From Acidimicrobiales bacterium (GTDB lineage Bacteria > Actinomycetota > Acidimicrobiia > Acidimicrobiales > Iamiaceae): a stretch of DNA of 64,000 bases. Shown one piece after another: positions 43,262 to 51,251 of the stretch. The position numbers were made by a program, and so were the translations under genes. The stretch is taken from positions 1-64,000 of the forward strand of contig JAGQSO010000016.1 of assembly GCA_020439505.1 (NCBI GenBank), read 5' to 3'. Below the pieces are notes generated by a model that saw nothing but the letters and a program-made list of their open reading frames with translations, did no database searches and had not been told where the DNA came from. How positions within the stretch are numbered: the stretch's first letter is position 1; each line of letters begins with the position of its first letter.

Positions 43262-44113
43262 TCGACCGTCGGTCCAGGCCTGGACCCGCCCGGCGATCCA
43301 AAGCCCGGCCAACATGACCAAACCACCGAAGAAGGCGTCGAGCCAGTAGTGGTTTCCGGTGACGAGGATGCAGAACAACGTCGCCGCCGGATACAGCGCC
43401 ACCCACCACACCCGACGGGGGAGCGGGGCGGGTGAGCCAGAGGTTCCCACCGCCGGTGTCGAGGCCCGGGCTCGCATGATGAGCACCACCGTCACCGCAC
43501 ACCAGCTCGACCAGCCGAAGTGGAGGCTGGGCATGGCGGCGTACTGGTTGGAGACCACCGCCATGCCACCTTCTCCGAACTTCCAGATGCCGCCCCACAC
43601 GTCGATGGTGTCGACGATCCCGTAGCCGTGGCAGCCGGCCTCCAACCCCTTGCATCCGCCGTAGATCGAGTTGGAGTCCAGGAGTCGCGGAGGCATGAGG
43701 GTGTAGGCGGCAAATCCACCCAGGGCGAGGAGGGTCGTGGCCGCCAGCGCGGTGCGGGCGAACAGGTAGACCCGCGGGGCCATGAAGAAGGCGGCGAGGA
43801 GGACGCCCATCGTGACCGCGAAGTGGGCGGTGCCATAGAAGATGTTCCATCCCCGGATGTAGCCATGGCCGGGGAGGTCGAGGTACCAGCGCTGCAGCGA
43901 AGGCTCGAACCACAGGCCCAGAGCGTCCTCGACCTTGATGATGCCTCGGGCGTGGCGGAAGGCGATGGTGCGTGACTCGACCCCCGCCCCGAAGGTGCTT
44001 CGGACCAACGAGTAGATGAAGTAGAAGGTGCCGGCGATCAGCACCTCCTTCCACCATCGGAGTTGCGGTTTGGTCGCCACGGATTCGGGGGCGGGGCCGC
44101 TGCTCGCGGTCAT
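43145..44113 (-). CDS. PAP2_3-type membrane phosphatase/inositol-lipid synthase-like protein
   Basis: A 322-residue membrane protein with about six helices. The phosphatase motifs are MPSLHFGWSSWCAVTVVLIMRAR (first His) and FCILVTGNHYWLDAFFGGLVMLAGLW (second His with the Asp three residues later), and WYLDLPGHGYIRGWNIFYGTAHFAV marks the N-terminal part. This set fits the PAP2_3 group that includes inositol-phosphorylceramide synthases and mycobacterial lipid transferases. Probable job: transfer or removal of a phosphate head group on lipids at the membrane; the exact reaction is open. The hydrophilic C-terminal 65 residues extend antisense over the DUF2332 gene. Start overlaps the flippase-like gene's stop (ATGA). 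Confidence 0.75.
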   Translation of the reverse strand: MTASSGPAPESVATKPQLRWWKEVLIAGTFYFIYSLVRSTFGAGVESRTIAFRHARGIIKVEDALGLWFEPSLQRWYLDLPGHGYIRGWNIFYGTAHFAVTMGVLLAAFFMAPRVYLFARTALAATTLLALGGFAAYTLMPPRLLDSNSIYGGCKGLEAGCHGYGIVDTIDVWGGIWKFGEGGMAVVSNQYAAMPSLHFGWSSWCAVTVVLIMRARASTPAVGTSGSPAPLPRRVWWVALYPAATLFCILVTGNHYWLDAFFGGLVMLAGLWIAGRVQAWTDGRSPQGDGGSVETTDGHEPGLSARPPGEPDLGAVAHGFHP

Positions 44114-45081
44114 GTGACCGGCGAGGCCCGGTGGCCGACGGCGAACGCCGGGGCACCCAGCAGACTCACCACCAGGTTGAGCAGGTACAACAGCAACCCC
44201 AGGGCGACCGCCTGGGACCGGGGGACGCCCAGGGGGTGCAGGAACAGCGCGAACAGACCCTCCCGTACCCCCAGGCCCGAGATGGAGATGGGGATGACCT
44301 GGGCGATCAGGACGGCGGGGACGAAGGCCAACAGGGCGGTCGGGCCGACTCCGGCGGGCAGGCCGAGAGCCCGGGCGGCCATCAGGGCGGCGGCGATGAG
44401 GACCAACTGGTACGCGAAGGCGGTGGCCAGGATCCGGGCGGTCGCGGCCGGTTGACGGGTCAGATGCTGGATTCCGAACCGGGTCGCGCTGGTGAAGCGA
44501 CGCCAGCCCTCGTTGTGCTCCAAGCGGGCCTCGATCCCCCTGCCTGAAGTGGCGGTCAACCCCAGCACGGCTGCCAGTAGTACCAGCGTCCCCGCCGCGG
44601 TTGCGAAAGCGATGGTGGAAGCCCGTCCCAGTTCCCTCAGCCCGGGGTTGAGCGCCAGACCGGTGAGGGTGATCAGGGGAAGTACCACCCACCCGGTCAA
44701 CCGTTCGAGTACCACCGAGGCGAACGTGGTGGGGGCTTCACCGTTCTCCCGGCTGAGTCGGGCCACCCGCAAGGCGTCGCCACCGATGGTGCTGGGGAGA
44801 ACGTTGCCCATGAACTGCCCGGCCAGGTAGAGCGAGAGGAGCCGCCTCAACGGGGGGTGTTGGCCGAGGGCGTTGAGCACCGCACCCCAGCGAACGGCCG
44901 ACAGCACCACGCCACCGAAGGTGAGTATGAGCGCACCGCTCAGCCAGGCCAACGTCTTGGTGGTGGGATCGGGGATGGCTTGGGGCCAGTTCGCACCGAT
45001 CTTGGTGACCAGCAACCAGAGCAGGAGCGCGCTGACCACAAGGCGCGCCGCGAGCACGAACTGTGGTCTGGTGAAGTGCAA
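44110..45081 (-). CDS. LPG-synthase-type flippase-like membrane protein
   Basis: A 323-residue protein with about eight helices of the lysylphosphatidylglycerol synthase transmembrane family (UPF0104/PF03706). Marks: GGVVLSAVRWGAVLNALGQHPPLRRLLSLYLAGQFMGNVLPSTIGGDALRVARLSRENGE, the classical 'N-x-L-P-x-x-x-G-G-D-x-x-R' stretch, then SVVLERLTGWVVLPLI, and IAQVIPISISGLGVREGLFALFL. Free-standing members without the transferase domain are thought to flip lipids or polyprenyl glycolipids. Start TTG 45081 follows AGGGG by about 6 nt. Cotranslated with the PAP2_3 gene, suggesting a lipid head-group pathway with it. Confidence 0.8.
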   Translation of the reverse strand: MHFTRPQFVLAARLVVSALLLWLLVTKIGANWPQAIPDPTTKTLAWLSGALILTFGGVVLSAVRWGAVLNALGQHPPLRRLLSLYLAGQFMGNVLPSTIGGDALRVARLSRENGEAPTTFASVVLERLTGWVVLPLITLTGLALNPGLRELGRASTIAFATAAGTLVLLAAVLGLTATSGRGIEARLEHNEGWRRFTSATRFGIQHLTRQPAATARILATAFAYQLVLIAAALMAARALGLPAGVGPTALLAFVPAVLIAQVIPISISGLGVREGLFALFLHPLGVPRSQAVALGLLLYLLNLVVSLLGAPAFAVGHRASPVT

Positions 45082-45223
45082 GTTCTGCGCCCCTGGAACC
45101 GGTACGGGTTACCCCTGCACGTTACCCGCGGCCCCTTCGAGACCGGGATAGGCGTAACCTGTTCGGAGATGAGATGCGCCCCACCCTACGGGGCGGGCGC
45201 GGACGACTTTGGAGGGACGAACC

Positions 45224-46288
45224 ATGAATGTTCCACGGAACAGCACTACCCGCGGTCGGCGCGCCACGGTCAGTGTGTCCGCGGCGGTCGTGAGTGCCAG
45301 CTTGCTGCTCGGCGCTTGTGGGGTCTCGAACAAGTCGGACACCGAATCGGTCTCGGCCCGTTCGGCCGGGACCGAAAGCCCCGAGCGGGAGCGTTCCAAC
45401 ACCACCGTCGCCCCCACCACCGAGGCCACCACCGCGACCGCCCCGGAGGGCGCCTCCTCGGGTGCGACGATGCTGAAGGACGCCATCAGGGCGACGGCCG
45501 AGGCCACCTCCTTCCAGGCCAAGGCATCGCTGGCACTCAACGGTCTCCCCGATGGTGACGCCACGATCCTGAGCGTGGACGGCGGCTACGACACCCAGGC
45601 CAAGCGCGGCCAGTTCCTCATCGAAGTCGGTCAGCTGCCGGCCATGAGCGGAACCGTCGCCGAGATCCCGACCCCCTCGGGGCCGGTCGAGGTGGTGGTC
45701 GACGGCTCCACCGTCTATGTCCGCGCCGATGAGCTCGCCGCCCTCAACAATGGCAAGCCGTGGACCTCGATCGACCTCTCCGATCTCGGGGGTCTTGCCG
45801 GCGCCACCCCGCCCCCGGCCGGTGCCGACATCCCCGACCAGGTCCTCGGCGCGTTGGAGGGTGCCTTCGGGAACGTCGAAACCGTGGGTCGTGAGGACGT
45901 GGACGGGGCGTCGACCACCCACCTGCGAGTCGCCCTCGATCTGAACGCGATCGTCGAGGAGATGCTCTCCGCGGTCGAGAGCGAGATGCCTCAGATGGAT
46001 ATGAACATCACCCTTCCCGAGCTTCCGGTCGACGTCTGGGTAGGCGATGACGGAATGGTCCACCGGGTTCGGGTCGAGTTCGCCCTCGGCGAGATGCTGA
46101 GCGGTTTCGAAGGGATGACGTTCAACGGTCCCGAAGGAGCCGAGAACGCGGTCCTGGTGTTCGATCTGGTCCTGTCGGGCCTCGGGGAGCCGGTGGCGAT
46201 CACCGTGCCCGACCCCGCCCAGGTCGCGCCGCTGTCCCTCGACGCCCTCGGAGGCCTGGGTCTCGAAGGATTCATGCCCGAGGGCTAG
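45224..46288 (+). CDS. LppX/LprG-like lipoprotein
   Basis: A 354-residue lipoprotein: signal VSVSAAVVSASLLLGACGVSN with lipobox LLGAC, a Thr/Ala/Ser-rich linker to about residue 75, then a fold like LppX/LprG/DUF1396 (AIRATAEATSFQAKASLALNG, GGYDTQAKRGQFLIEVGQ, EVVVDGSTVYVRADELAALNNGKPWTSIDLSDLGG, GREDVDGASTTHLRVALDL, PVDVWVGDDGMVHRVRVEF). The 'phrase' IVxDGxxVYVR ... KPWxxIDL is typical of this group, which binds triacylated lipids in a pocket and carries them across the envelope. Ligand unknown. ATG 45224 follows GGAGGG by 7 nt; a TAACCT -10 lies at 45155-45160, giving a 5' leader of about 55 bases. Confidence 0.8.
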   Translation: MNVPRNSTTRGRRATVSVSAAVVSASLLLGACGVSNKSDTESVSARSAGTESPERERSNTTVAPTTEATTATAPEGASSGATMLKDAIRATAEATSFQAKASLALNGLPDGDATILSVDGGYDTQAKRGQFLIEVGQLPAMSGTVAEIPTPSGPVEVVVDGSTVYVRADELAALNNGKPWTSIDLSDLGGLAGATPPPAGADIPDQVLGALEGAFGNVETVGREDVDGASTTHLRVALDLNAIVEEMLSAVESEMPQMDMNITLPELPVDVWVGDDGMVHRVRVEFALGEMLSGFEGMTFNGPEGAENAVLVFDLVLSGLGEPVAITVPDPAQVAPLSLDALGGLGLEGFMPEG

Positions 46289-46331
46289 TCGCGCTCCACA
46301 AGCACCTTGTAGAGGGTGCCGGTCACGGCAC

Positions 46332-46709
46332 TCAGTTGGTTTTGTCCATGAAGCGCGCTCGCTCTACCACGACGCGTTGGACCTTGCCGGCGGCCACCAG
46401 GCCACGGTCGTCGTTCACCGAGACCGTGAACAACAGGCGGCGACCCTGGATCTTGTCCAGCCGGGCGTCGACGGTCACTCGACCGCCCACCGCGATGGGC
46501 GCGAGGTGGTCGAGTTGGATGCGCATGCCGACGGTCGTCTCACCCTGCTCCAACTGTCCGGTCACGGCCGCGACCGCCGCCTCTTCGCACAGGGCGACGA
46601 TGCGAGGGGTGGAAAGAACCGGAACGTCACCGGAGCGGACGGCGATGGCGGTGTCGTCGTCGGTGACGGTTAACTCGACGTGGCCGGCAAGTCCGGAGCG
46701 GAGGGGCAC
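46332..46709 (-). CDS. FlK-like hotdog acyl-CoA thioesterase
   Basis: A ~125-residue hotdog protein. LRSGLAGHVELTVTDDDTAIAVRSGDVPVLSTPRIVALCEEAAVAAVTGQL, then TTVGMRIQLDHLAPIAVGGRVTVDARLDKIQGRRLLFTVSVND matches the fluoroacetyl-CoA thioesterase/YbgC-like FlK group: VLSTPR holds the catalytic Thr position, ALCEE the Glu and LDHLAP the His. It hydrolyses an acyl-CoA; substrate unknown. Longer start TTG 46745 is possible, but homology begins at GTG 46709, which is preferred. Divergent from tldD by 50 bases. Confidence 0.8.
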   Translation of the reverse strand: MPLRSGLAGHVELTVTDDDTAIAVRSGDVPVLSTPRIVALCEEAAVAAVTGQLEQGETTVGMRIQLDHLAPIAVGGRVTVDARLDKIQGRRLLFTVSVNDDRGLVAAGKVQRVVVERARFMDKTN

Positions 46710-46759
46710 CTCGGTACGATTACCGCTCCCGACCCGATCGGTCAATCCGCTCGGCGCCC

Positions 46760-48163
46760 ATGGAGGTTTCCCCCTTGATCGATCAGGAAGTCGTCGCCCG
46801 GACCCTGGGTGTGGCCTTGAGCACCGGTGCGGATTTCGCCGAGGTGTTCGTGGAGGACAAGCGGTCCTCGTCGGCCCACTTCGACGACGGTCGGGTCGAG
46901 GAACTGGGTTCGGGTCGTGACCGGGGTGCGGGCATCCGGGTGGTGGCGGGCGAGACCACCGGATTCGCCCACACCGCGGACCTATCCGAGCGGGGACTGG
47001 CGGCAGCGGCCGAGGCGGCTGCCGCCGCGGCCAGAGCGGGTGGAGCGACGGTTCGCACCGTGGTGGTCGACCCGGTGGAGACGCGACCCCAGCCGGTTGA
47101 GATCCGCCCCGAGTCCGTGGCCAAGGGCGACAAGGTCGAGCTCTTGCGCCGGGCCGAGGCCGCGGCTCGCAGCCGGGGCGGTGCGATCACCCAGGTCTCG
47201 GCCACCTACGGGGACAGCCGCCGTCGGATCCTGGTCGCCAACAGCGACGGGCTGTGGGCCACCGACGACCAGACCCGAACCCTGTTCGTGGTGGGCGTGG
47301 TGGCCTCGGGAGACTCCGGAATGCAGACCGGCCGGCGGGCCATCGGCCACACCATGGGCTTCGAGTTGTTCGATCACCACCAGGTGGAGGACCTCGCCGT
47401 CGAGGCGGCGGATCAGGCCCTGACCAAACTGCGGGCTCGGCCTGCTCCCAGCGGGCAGCTTCCGGTCGTGATCGGCCGGGGAGGCGGTGGAGTTCTGTTC
47501 CACGAGGCCTGTGGACACGGCCTGGAGGCCGACCATGTCCACAAGGACGTGTCGGTGTTCGCCCGACGGGTGGGCGAACAGGTGGCCTCGCCCCTAGTCA
47601 CGTTGGTGGACGACTCCACCGTGGCCCACGAGTGGGGCAGCTTCGCCATCGACGACGAGGGCACGGCGGCTCAGCGCAACGTGTTGATCGAGGACGGCGT
47701 GCTGACCGACTACATCTGGGACCGCCTGCGTGCCGACGCCGTCGGTCACCGCCTCAGCGGCAACGGTCGCCGGCAGAGCTACCGGGACCTGCCCATGGTG
47801 AGGATGACGAACACCTACCTGGTCAACGGGACCGGATCGGCCGACGACATCGTGGCCGACACCCCCGAAGGCGTGTACGTGGCCCAGCTCGGCGGCGGGC
47901 AGGTGAACACCGCCACCGGTGACTTCGTGTTCGGGATGACCGAGGCCTACCTGATCGAGGACGGCAAGATCACCGAGCCTCTGCGCCAGGGCAACCTGAT
48001 CGGCAACGGACCCAAAGTGTTGGAGCTGATCGACGCGGTGGCCGACGACTTCGAATTCGGTCCGCCGGGGACCTGTGGCAAGGACGGCCAGGGGGTCCCC
48101 GTCGGCGACGGGGTTCCGACCCTGCGGGTGTCGAGCCTCACCGTCGGCGGTACGGCGGCCTGA
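46760..48163 (+). CDS. tldD: TldD-family metalloprotease subunit
   Basis: A 467-residue protein. N-terminal TldD/PmbA fold (LSTGADFAEVFVEDKRSSSAHFDDGRVEELGSGRDRGAGIRVVAGE), then the C-terminal domain with the zinc site VLFHEACGHGLEADHVHKD, where H-E-x-x-x-H and the later Cys bind zinc, and DIVADTPEGVYVAQLGGGQVNTATGDFVFGMTEAYLIEDGKIT. With TldE it forms a heterodimeric protease that degrades unfolded or modified peptides such as the leader peptides of microcin B17-type RiPPs. A TTG at 46775, 7 nt after GGAGGT, is an alternative start. tldE follows 11 bases on. Confidence 0.92.
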   Translation: MEVSPLIDQEVVARTLGVALSTGADFAEVFVEDKRSSSAHFDDGRVEELGSGRDRGAGIRVVAGETTGFAHTADLSERGLAAAAEAAAAAARAGGATVRTVVVDPVETRPQPVEIRPESVAKGDKVELLRRAEAAARSRGGAITQVSATYGDSRRRILVANSDGLWATDDQTRTLFVVGVVASGDSGMQTGRRAIGHTMGFELFDHHQVEDLAVEAADQALTKLRARPAPSGQLPVVIGRGGGGVLFHEACGHGLEADHVHKDVSVFARRVGEQVASPLVTLVDDSTVAHEWGSFAIDDEGTAAQRNVLIEDGVLTDYIWDRLRADAVGHRLSGNGRRQSYRDLPMVRMTNTYLVNGTGSADDIVADTPEGVYVAQLGGGQVNTATGDFVFGMTEAYLIEDGKITEPLRQGNLIGNGPKVLELIDAVADDFEFGPPGTCGKDGQGVPVGDGVPTLRVSSLTVGGTAA

Positions 48164-48174
48164 GGAGGCACACG

Positions 48175-49530
48175 ATGAGCGAGCTGTTGGACATGGCGGA
48201 ACGGATCGTGGCCCAGGCCCGTCCGGGAGAGCAGATAGAGGTGGTGGTCGGGCGGTCCCAGTCCACCGAGGTCCGGGCCTATCGGGGAGAGGTCGAGCAG
48301 TTCGCCTCGGCGACCTCGGCCGGACTCGGGGTCCGGGTGGTGGCCGATGGTCGGCAGGGCTTCGCCTACGCCGGAACCCTCGATGAGGACGTTACGGCCG
48401 AGACGCTGGCCGAGGCCCGCGACAACGCGACCTTCGCATCGGAAGATGAGTGGCTGGGCCTGGCCGAGCCCGACGGGGTCGAGGCGCCGGTGCTCGACGT
48501 GTACCGGGACTCGCTGGCCTCGGTGTCCACCGCCGAGCGGATCGAGCGGGCACTGGAGTTGGAGCGGATGGTCCGCGCCGCCGACACCCGAATCAGCGCG
48601 GTGGAGTCGGCCGACTACGCCGACGGGGTGTCGGAGGGAGCGGTGGTCTCCAGCACCGGGATCAGGGCCTACAGCCGTGAGACGTCGTGCTACGTGTCGG
48701 TCCACTGCGTGGCCACCGACGGCGACGACACCCAGACCGGATACGGCTTCTCGGTGGGACGCAGCCTCGACGAGCTGGACCTGGACCGGGCGGCGGCCGA
48801 CGCCGCCCGGCGGGCCACCCGGCTCCTGGGGGCGACCAAGCCGGCCAGCGGTCGGGTGACGGTGGTGCTCGATCCCTACGTCACCGCTCAGTTCCTGTCC
48901 ATCATCGGCTCCACCCTCTCGGGTGAGGCGGTGATCAAGGGGCGGTCACTGTTCGTGGACCGCCTGGGCGAGGAGGTCGCCGACGGCGGGTTCACCCTCG
49001 TCGACGATGCCACCAACCCACTGGCCTACAGCGCGAGCGAGACCGACGGCGAGGGGCTGGCGTCCCGGCGCAACGTGCTGATCGAGGACGGCGTCCTCCG
49101 CCGGTTCGTCCACAACGCCTACACCGCCCGCCGCACGGGTACCTCCTCCACCGCCAACGCGGTGCGGGGCTTCTCGTCGACCCCCGGCGTGGGCTGTCGG
49201 GCGCTGTCGTTGGCGCCCGGTACCCGGCTCCAGCCCGAACTGCTGGCCGCGGTCGGTGACGGGGTTCTGATCAGTTCGGTATCGGGCCTGCACTCAGGGG
49301 TGAACCCGGTCTCGGGCGACTTCTCCGCTGGGGCCGAGGGCCTGCGCATCGCCGGAGGGGAACTGGCCGAACCGTTGCGGGAGTTCACCATCGCTTCCAC
49401 CCTTCAGCGGATGATGGCCGAAGCCGGTGAGGTTGGTGCCGACGTCGAATGGCTGCCGATGAGGGCGGCCGGGGTGAGCCTGGTCGTGGGCGACGTGACG
49501 GTGTCGGGCCTGTCGGGCCTGTCGGGCTGA
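48175..49530 (+). CDS. tldE: TldE/PmbA-family protease partner
   Basis: A 451-residue inactive partner of TldD: same fold (EIEVVVGRSQSTEVRAYRGEVEQFASATSAGLGVRVVADGRQGFAYAGTLDED), but the C-terminal half lacks the HExxxH site (VVLDPYVTAQFLSIIGSTLSGEAVIKGRSLF in its place), as in PmbA. Later LIEDGVLRRFVHNAYTARRTGTSSTANAVRG and GVNPVSGDFSAGAEGLRIAGGELAEPLREFTIAST complete the family pattern. Together they form the TldD/E protease chamber. ATG follows GAGGAGG by 6 nt. The C-terminus ends in a short GLSGLSG repeat. No RiPP precursor or cyclase genes are nearby. Confidence 0.9.
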   Translation: MSELLDMAERIVAQARPGEQIEVVVGRSQSTEVRAYRGEVEQFASATSAGLGVRVVADGRQGFAYAGTLDEDVTAETLAEARDNATFASEDEWLGLAEPDGVEAPVLDVYRDSLASVSTAERIERALELERMVRAADTRISAVESADYADGVSEGAVVSSTGIRAYSRETSCYVSVHCVATDGDDTQTGYGFSVGRSLDELDLDRAAADAARRATRLLGATKPASGRVTVVLDPYVTAQFLSIIGSTLSGEAVIKGRSLFVDRLGEEVADGGFTLVDDATNPLAYSASETDGEGLASRRNVLIEDGVLRRFVHNAYTARRTGTSSTANAVRGFSSTPGVGCRALSLAPGTRLQPELLAAVGDGVLISSVSGLHSGVNPVSGDFSAGAEGLRIAGGELAEPLREFTIASTLQRMMAEAGEVGADVEWLPMRAAGVSLVVGDVTVSGLSGLSG

Positions 49531-49533
49531 CGG

Positions 49534-49566
49534 CCTGAGTTCGACCGTCGGCAGGGGCTCCTCAGG
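49534..49566. terminator. Inverted repeat between tldE and sigma-factor genes
   Basis: CCTGAG (49534-49539) and CTCAGG (49561-49566) pair perfectly; the right arm contains the sigma gene's stop codon. 21-nt loop, no T-tract. Confidence 0.35.
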
Positions 49567-51241
49567 GGATCCGATAGCCGCCGGTGACGATCTGTTGGAC
49601 CTTGCCGCCGGGGCCTTCGGCCACCAGCACGAACCGAGGGGGCGTGTAGTTGCCGCCGGTGCTGAGGTGGCAGATCGATGCCTTTCCCACCGACTTGCCG
49701 ATCGCCGCGGGGGCTCCCTCTAGGCCGTAGTACACCTGGGTGGTCTGGGTAGTGTCCCAGACCAGCTCGTAGAGAACCCCACCCCGGCACTGGTCGGTGG
49801 CGGTGGCGGTGAAGTCCAGGATCACCGGTGGGGCGGCGGGCGGCACGGTGTCCGTCGTCGTCTGGGTCGTGGAAGGCGAGGTGGGTCGTGGCGGAGTGGT
49901 CACGGTGGTCGCGGGCGGGTCGGTGACGGTCGTACCGGGCTGGGTGGGCGGGGGCGGGGTAGGGCGGCCCTCCGGGGTGGTCTGAGGTGGGCTGGTTCCA
50001 CCGCCGGGGACGGTGTCGGATCCGTCGATCACGAACCCGCCCTCGGCGGTGGTCGGCACTCCACTGGTCTCCGATGTCGCCGACGTCGAGTCCGTGCTCG
50101 AGGACGTGACCGGACCGTCGTCGGCAGGCTCGGTCGTGTCGGTAGAGATCGCGGCGAGGTGCGTCGAGTTGCCCCGAGCCGACAGGGAACCGCTGAGCCA
50201 GACCGCCCCGCCGACGAGCATCAACGCCACCGCCGCGACGGCGACCACCCGGACCCGCTTAGCGGTGGATCTGTCGTCGGCGTCGGGGGTCGGGTCGGAA
50301 TCCGACGGATCGGACGGGACGGCGACCGGCGACGCGACCGGTGACGCGACCGGTGATGCCGGGGTGGCGGTCCCGATGCCGGCTGGGGTGCCCAGGGCGG
50401 TGGATCCACCCATCGGGACCCCGGCGGCTTCGAGAGCCGATGCCGCCTGGGTCTTGAACACGAACGGTGCGGCGAGGACCGGGGCGGCACCGAACAGGGC
50501 GGCGGGGTTGAGGCGGTCCTCACGCTCTTGGCTGCACTGGTCGCAGACCTGGGCGTGGCGGTCGATGGCCTTGACCGCCTGCTTGTCGAAGGTGTGGATC
50601 CCAGCGTTGGCGAGGGTGCGGCGAAGGTTCTCACACGCCGGCCGGCCCGCCCGCCACAGCACCAGGGCCCGCACGTTGGTGCCCAGCCGTTTGCGGAGGG
50701 TGAAGAGCATCTGGTGGGCGTTGTTGGCGGTGGTGCCGAGCTCCTCGGCCAGCTCACCGGCGCCGAGGCCGTGGCGCAGGTGGAGGTCGAGGATGCTCAT
50801 GTCCCGCTCGCCCAGGGCGGCGGCGGCGTCCCACACCAGGGCCACTCGGCCCGCCTGGTCGAGGTGGGCGAGCGGGTCGTGGTCCGCAGCGTCCATGTCG
50901 GTGAGGGTGGTCATGGTCTCGTCATCCAGTGCGACGCTCCGGCGGTCCTTCTCCAGCCGGTTGAGCGACTTGTTGCGGGCGATCCGTAGGACCCATCCCC
51001 CGAAGGCGTCGGGGTCTTCGAGGTTGGCGAGACCGGTCCAGGCCGCCAGGAAGGTGTCCTGGGCGACCTCTCCCGCCGTGCCCGGATCCCGGACGATCCG
51101 GCGGGAGACGTCGTGCACCCGGTCGAACCAGGTGTCGAACAGCTTGCCGAAGGCCTGGTTGTCCCCGGCCCGAGCTGCTTCGACGAGGTTTCCCTCAGGT
51201 GTTCCGGCCATCTTCTTTCCCGCATCGTCGTGGACCTTCAT
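49562..51241 (-). CDS. Membrane-anchored ECF-type sigma factor with built-in zinc finger and extracellular domain
   Basis: A 559-residue fusion. Residues 17-100: sigma region 2 (DNQAFGKLFDTWFDRVHDVSRRIVRDPGTAGEVAQDTFLAAW, LRIARNKSLNRL). Residues ~130-190: region 4 helix-turn-helix (ALGERDMSILDLHLRHGLGAGELAEELGTTANNAHQMLFTLRKRLG). Residues 203-236: Cys203 and the anti-sigma-like His229-x3-Cys233-x2-Cys236. Residues 330-350: one transmembrane helix. Residues 370-470: Thr/Pro/Ser-rich linker. Residues 470-559: an Ig/FnIII-like outer domain with two Cys (485, 524). The layout recalls ECF groups with a fused zinc-finger anti-sigma. Cytosolic sigma, outer sensor. Likely released by proteolysis or conformational change; inference. 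ATG 51211 (after GGAAAGAAG) is an alternative start. Cotranscribed with the L,D-transpeptidase gene, 10 bases upstream. Confidence 0.85.
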   Translation of the reverse strand: MKVHDDAGKKMAGTPEGNLVEAARAGDNQAFGKLFDTWFDRVHDVSRRIVRDPGTAGEVAQDTFLAAWTGLANLEDPDAFGGWVLRIARNKSLNRLEKDRRSVALDDETMTTLTDMDAADHDPLAHLDQAGRVALVWDAAAALGERDMSILDLHLRHGLGAGELAEELGTTANNAHQMLFTLRKRLGTNVRALVLWRAGRPACENLRRTLANAGIHTFDKQAVKAIDRHAQVCDQCSQEREDRLNPAALFGAAPVLAAPFVFKTQAASALEAAGVPMGGSTALGTPAGIGTATPASPVASPVASPVAVPSDPSDSDPTPDADDRSTAKRVRVVAVAAVALMLVGGAVWLSGSLSARGNSTHLAAISTDTTEPADDGPVTSSSTDSTSATSETSGVPTTAEGGFVIDGSDTVPGGGTSPPQTTPEGRPTPPPPTQPGTTVTDPPATTVTTPPRPTSPSTTQTTTDTVPPAAPPVILDFTATATDQCRGGVLYELVWDTTQTTQVYYGLEGAPAAIGKSVGKASICHLSTGGNYTPPRFVLVAEGPGGKVQQIVTGGYRIP

Positions 51242-51251
51242 CTTTGCCGCT

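Noticed and set aside
46760-49530. tldD/tldE as part of a RiPP (microcin-like) cluster
   Set aside because: No precursor peptide, cyclodehydratase or transporter gene lies nearby; TldD/E are common housekeeping proteases.
50321-50358. Short 12-base tandem repeat in the sigma gene
   Set aside because: It encodes the (ASPV)n linker before the membrane helix; ordinary low-complexity linker, not a separate element.
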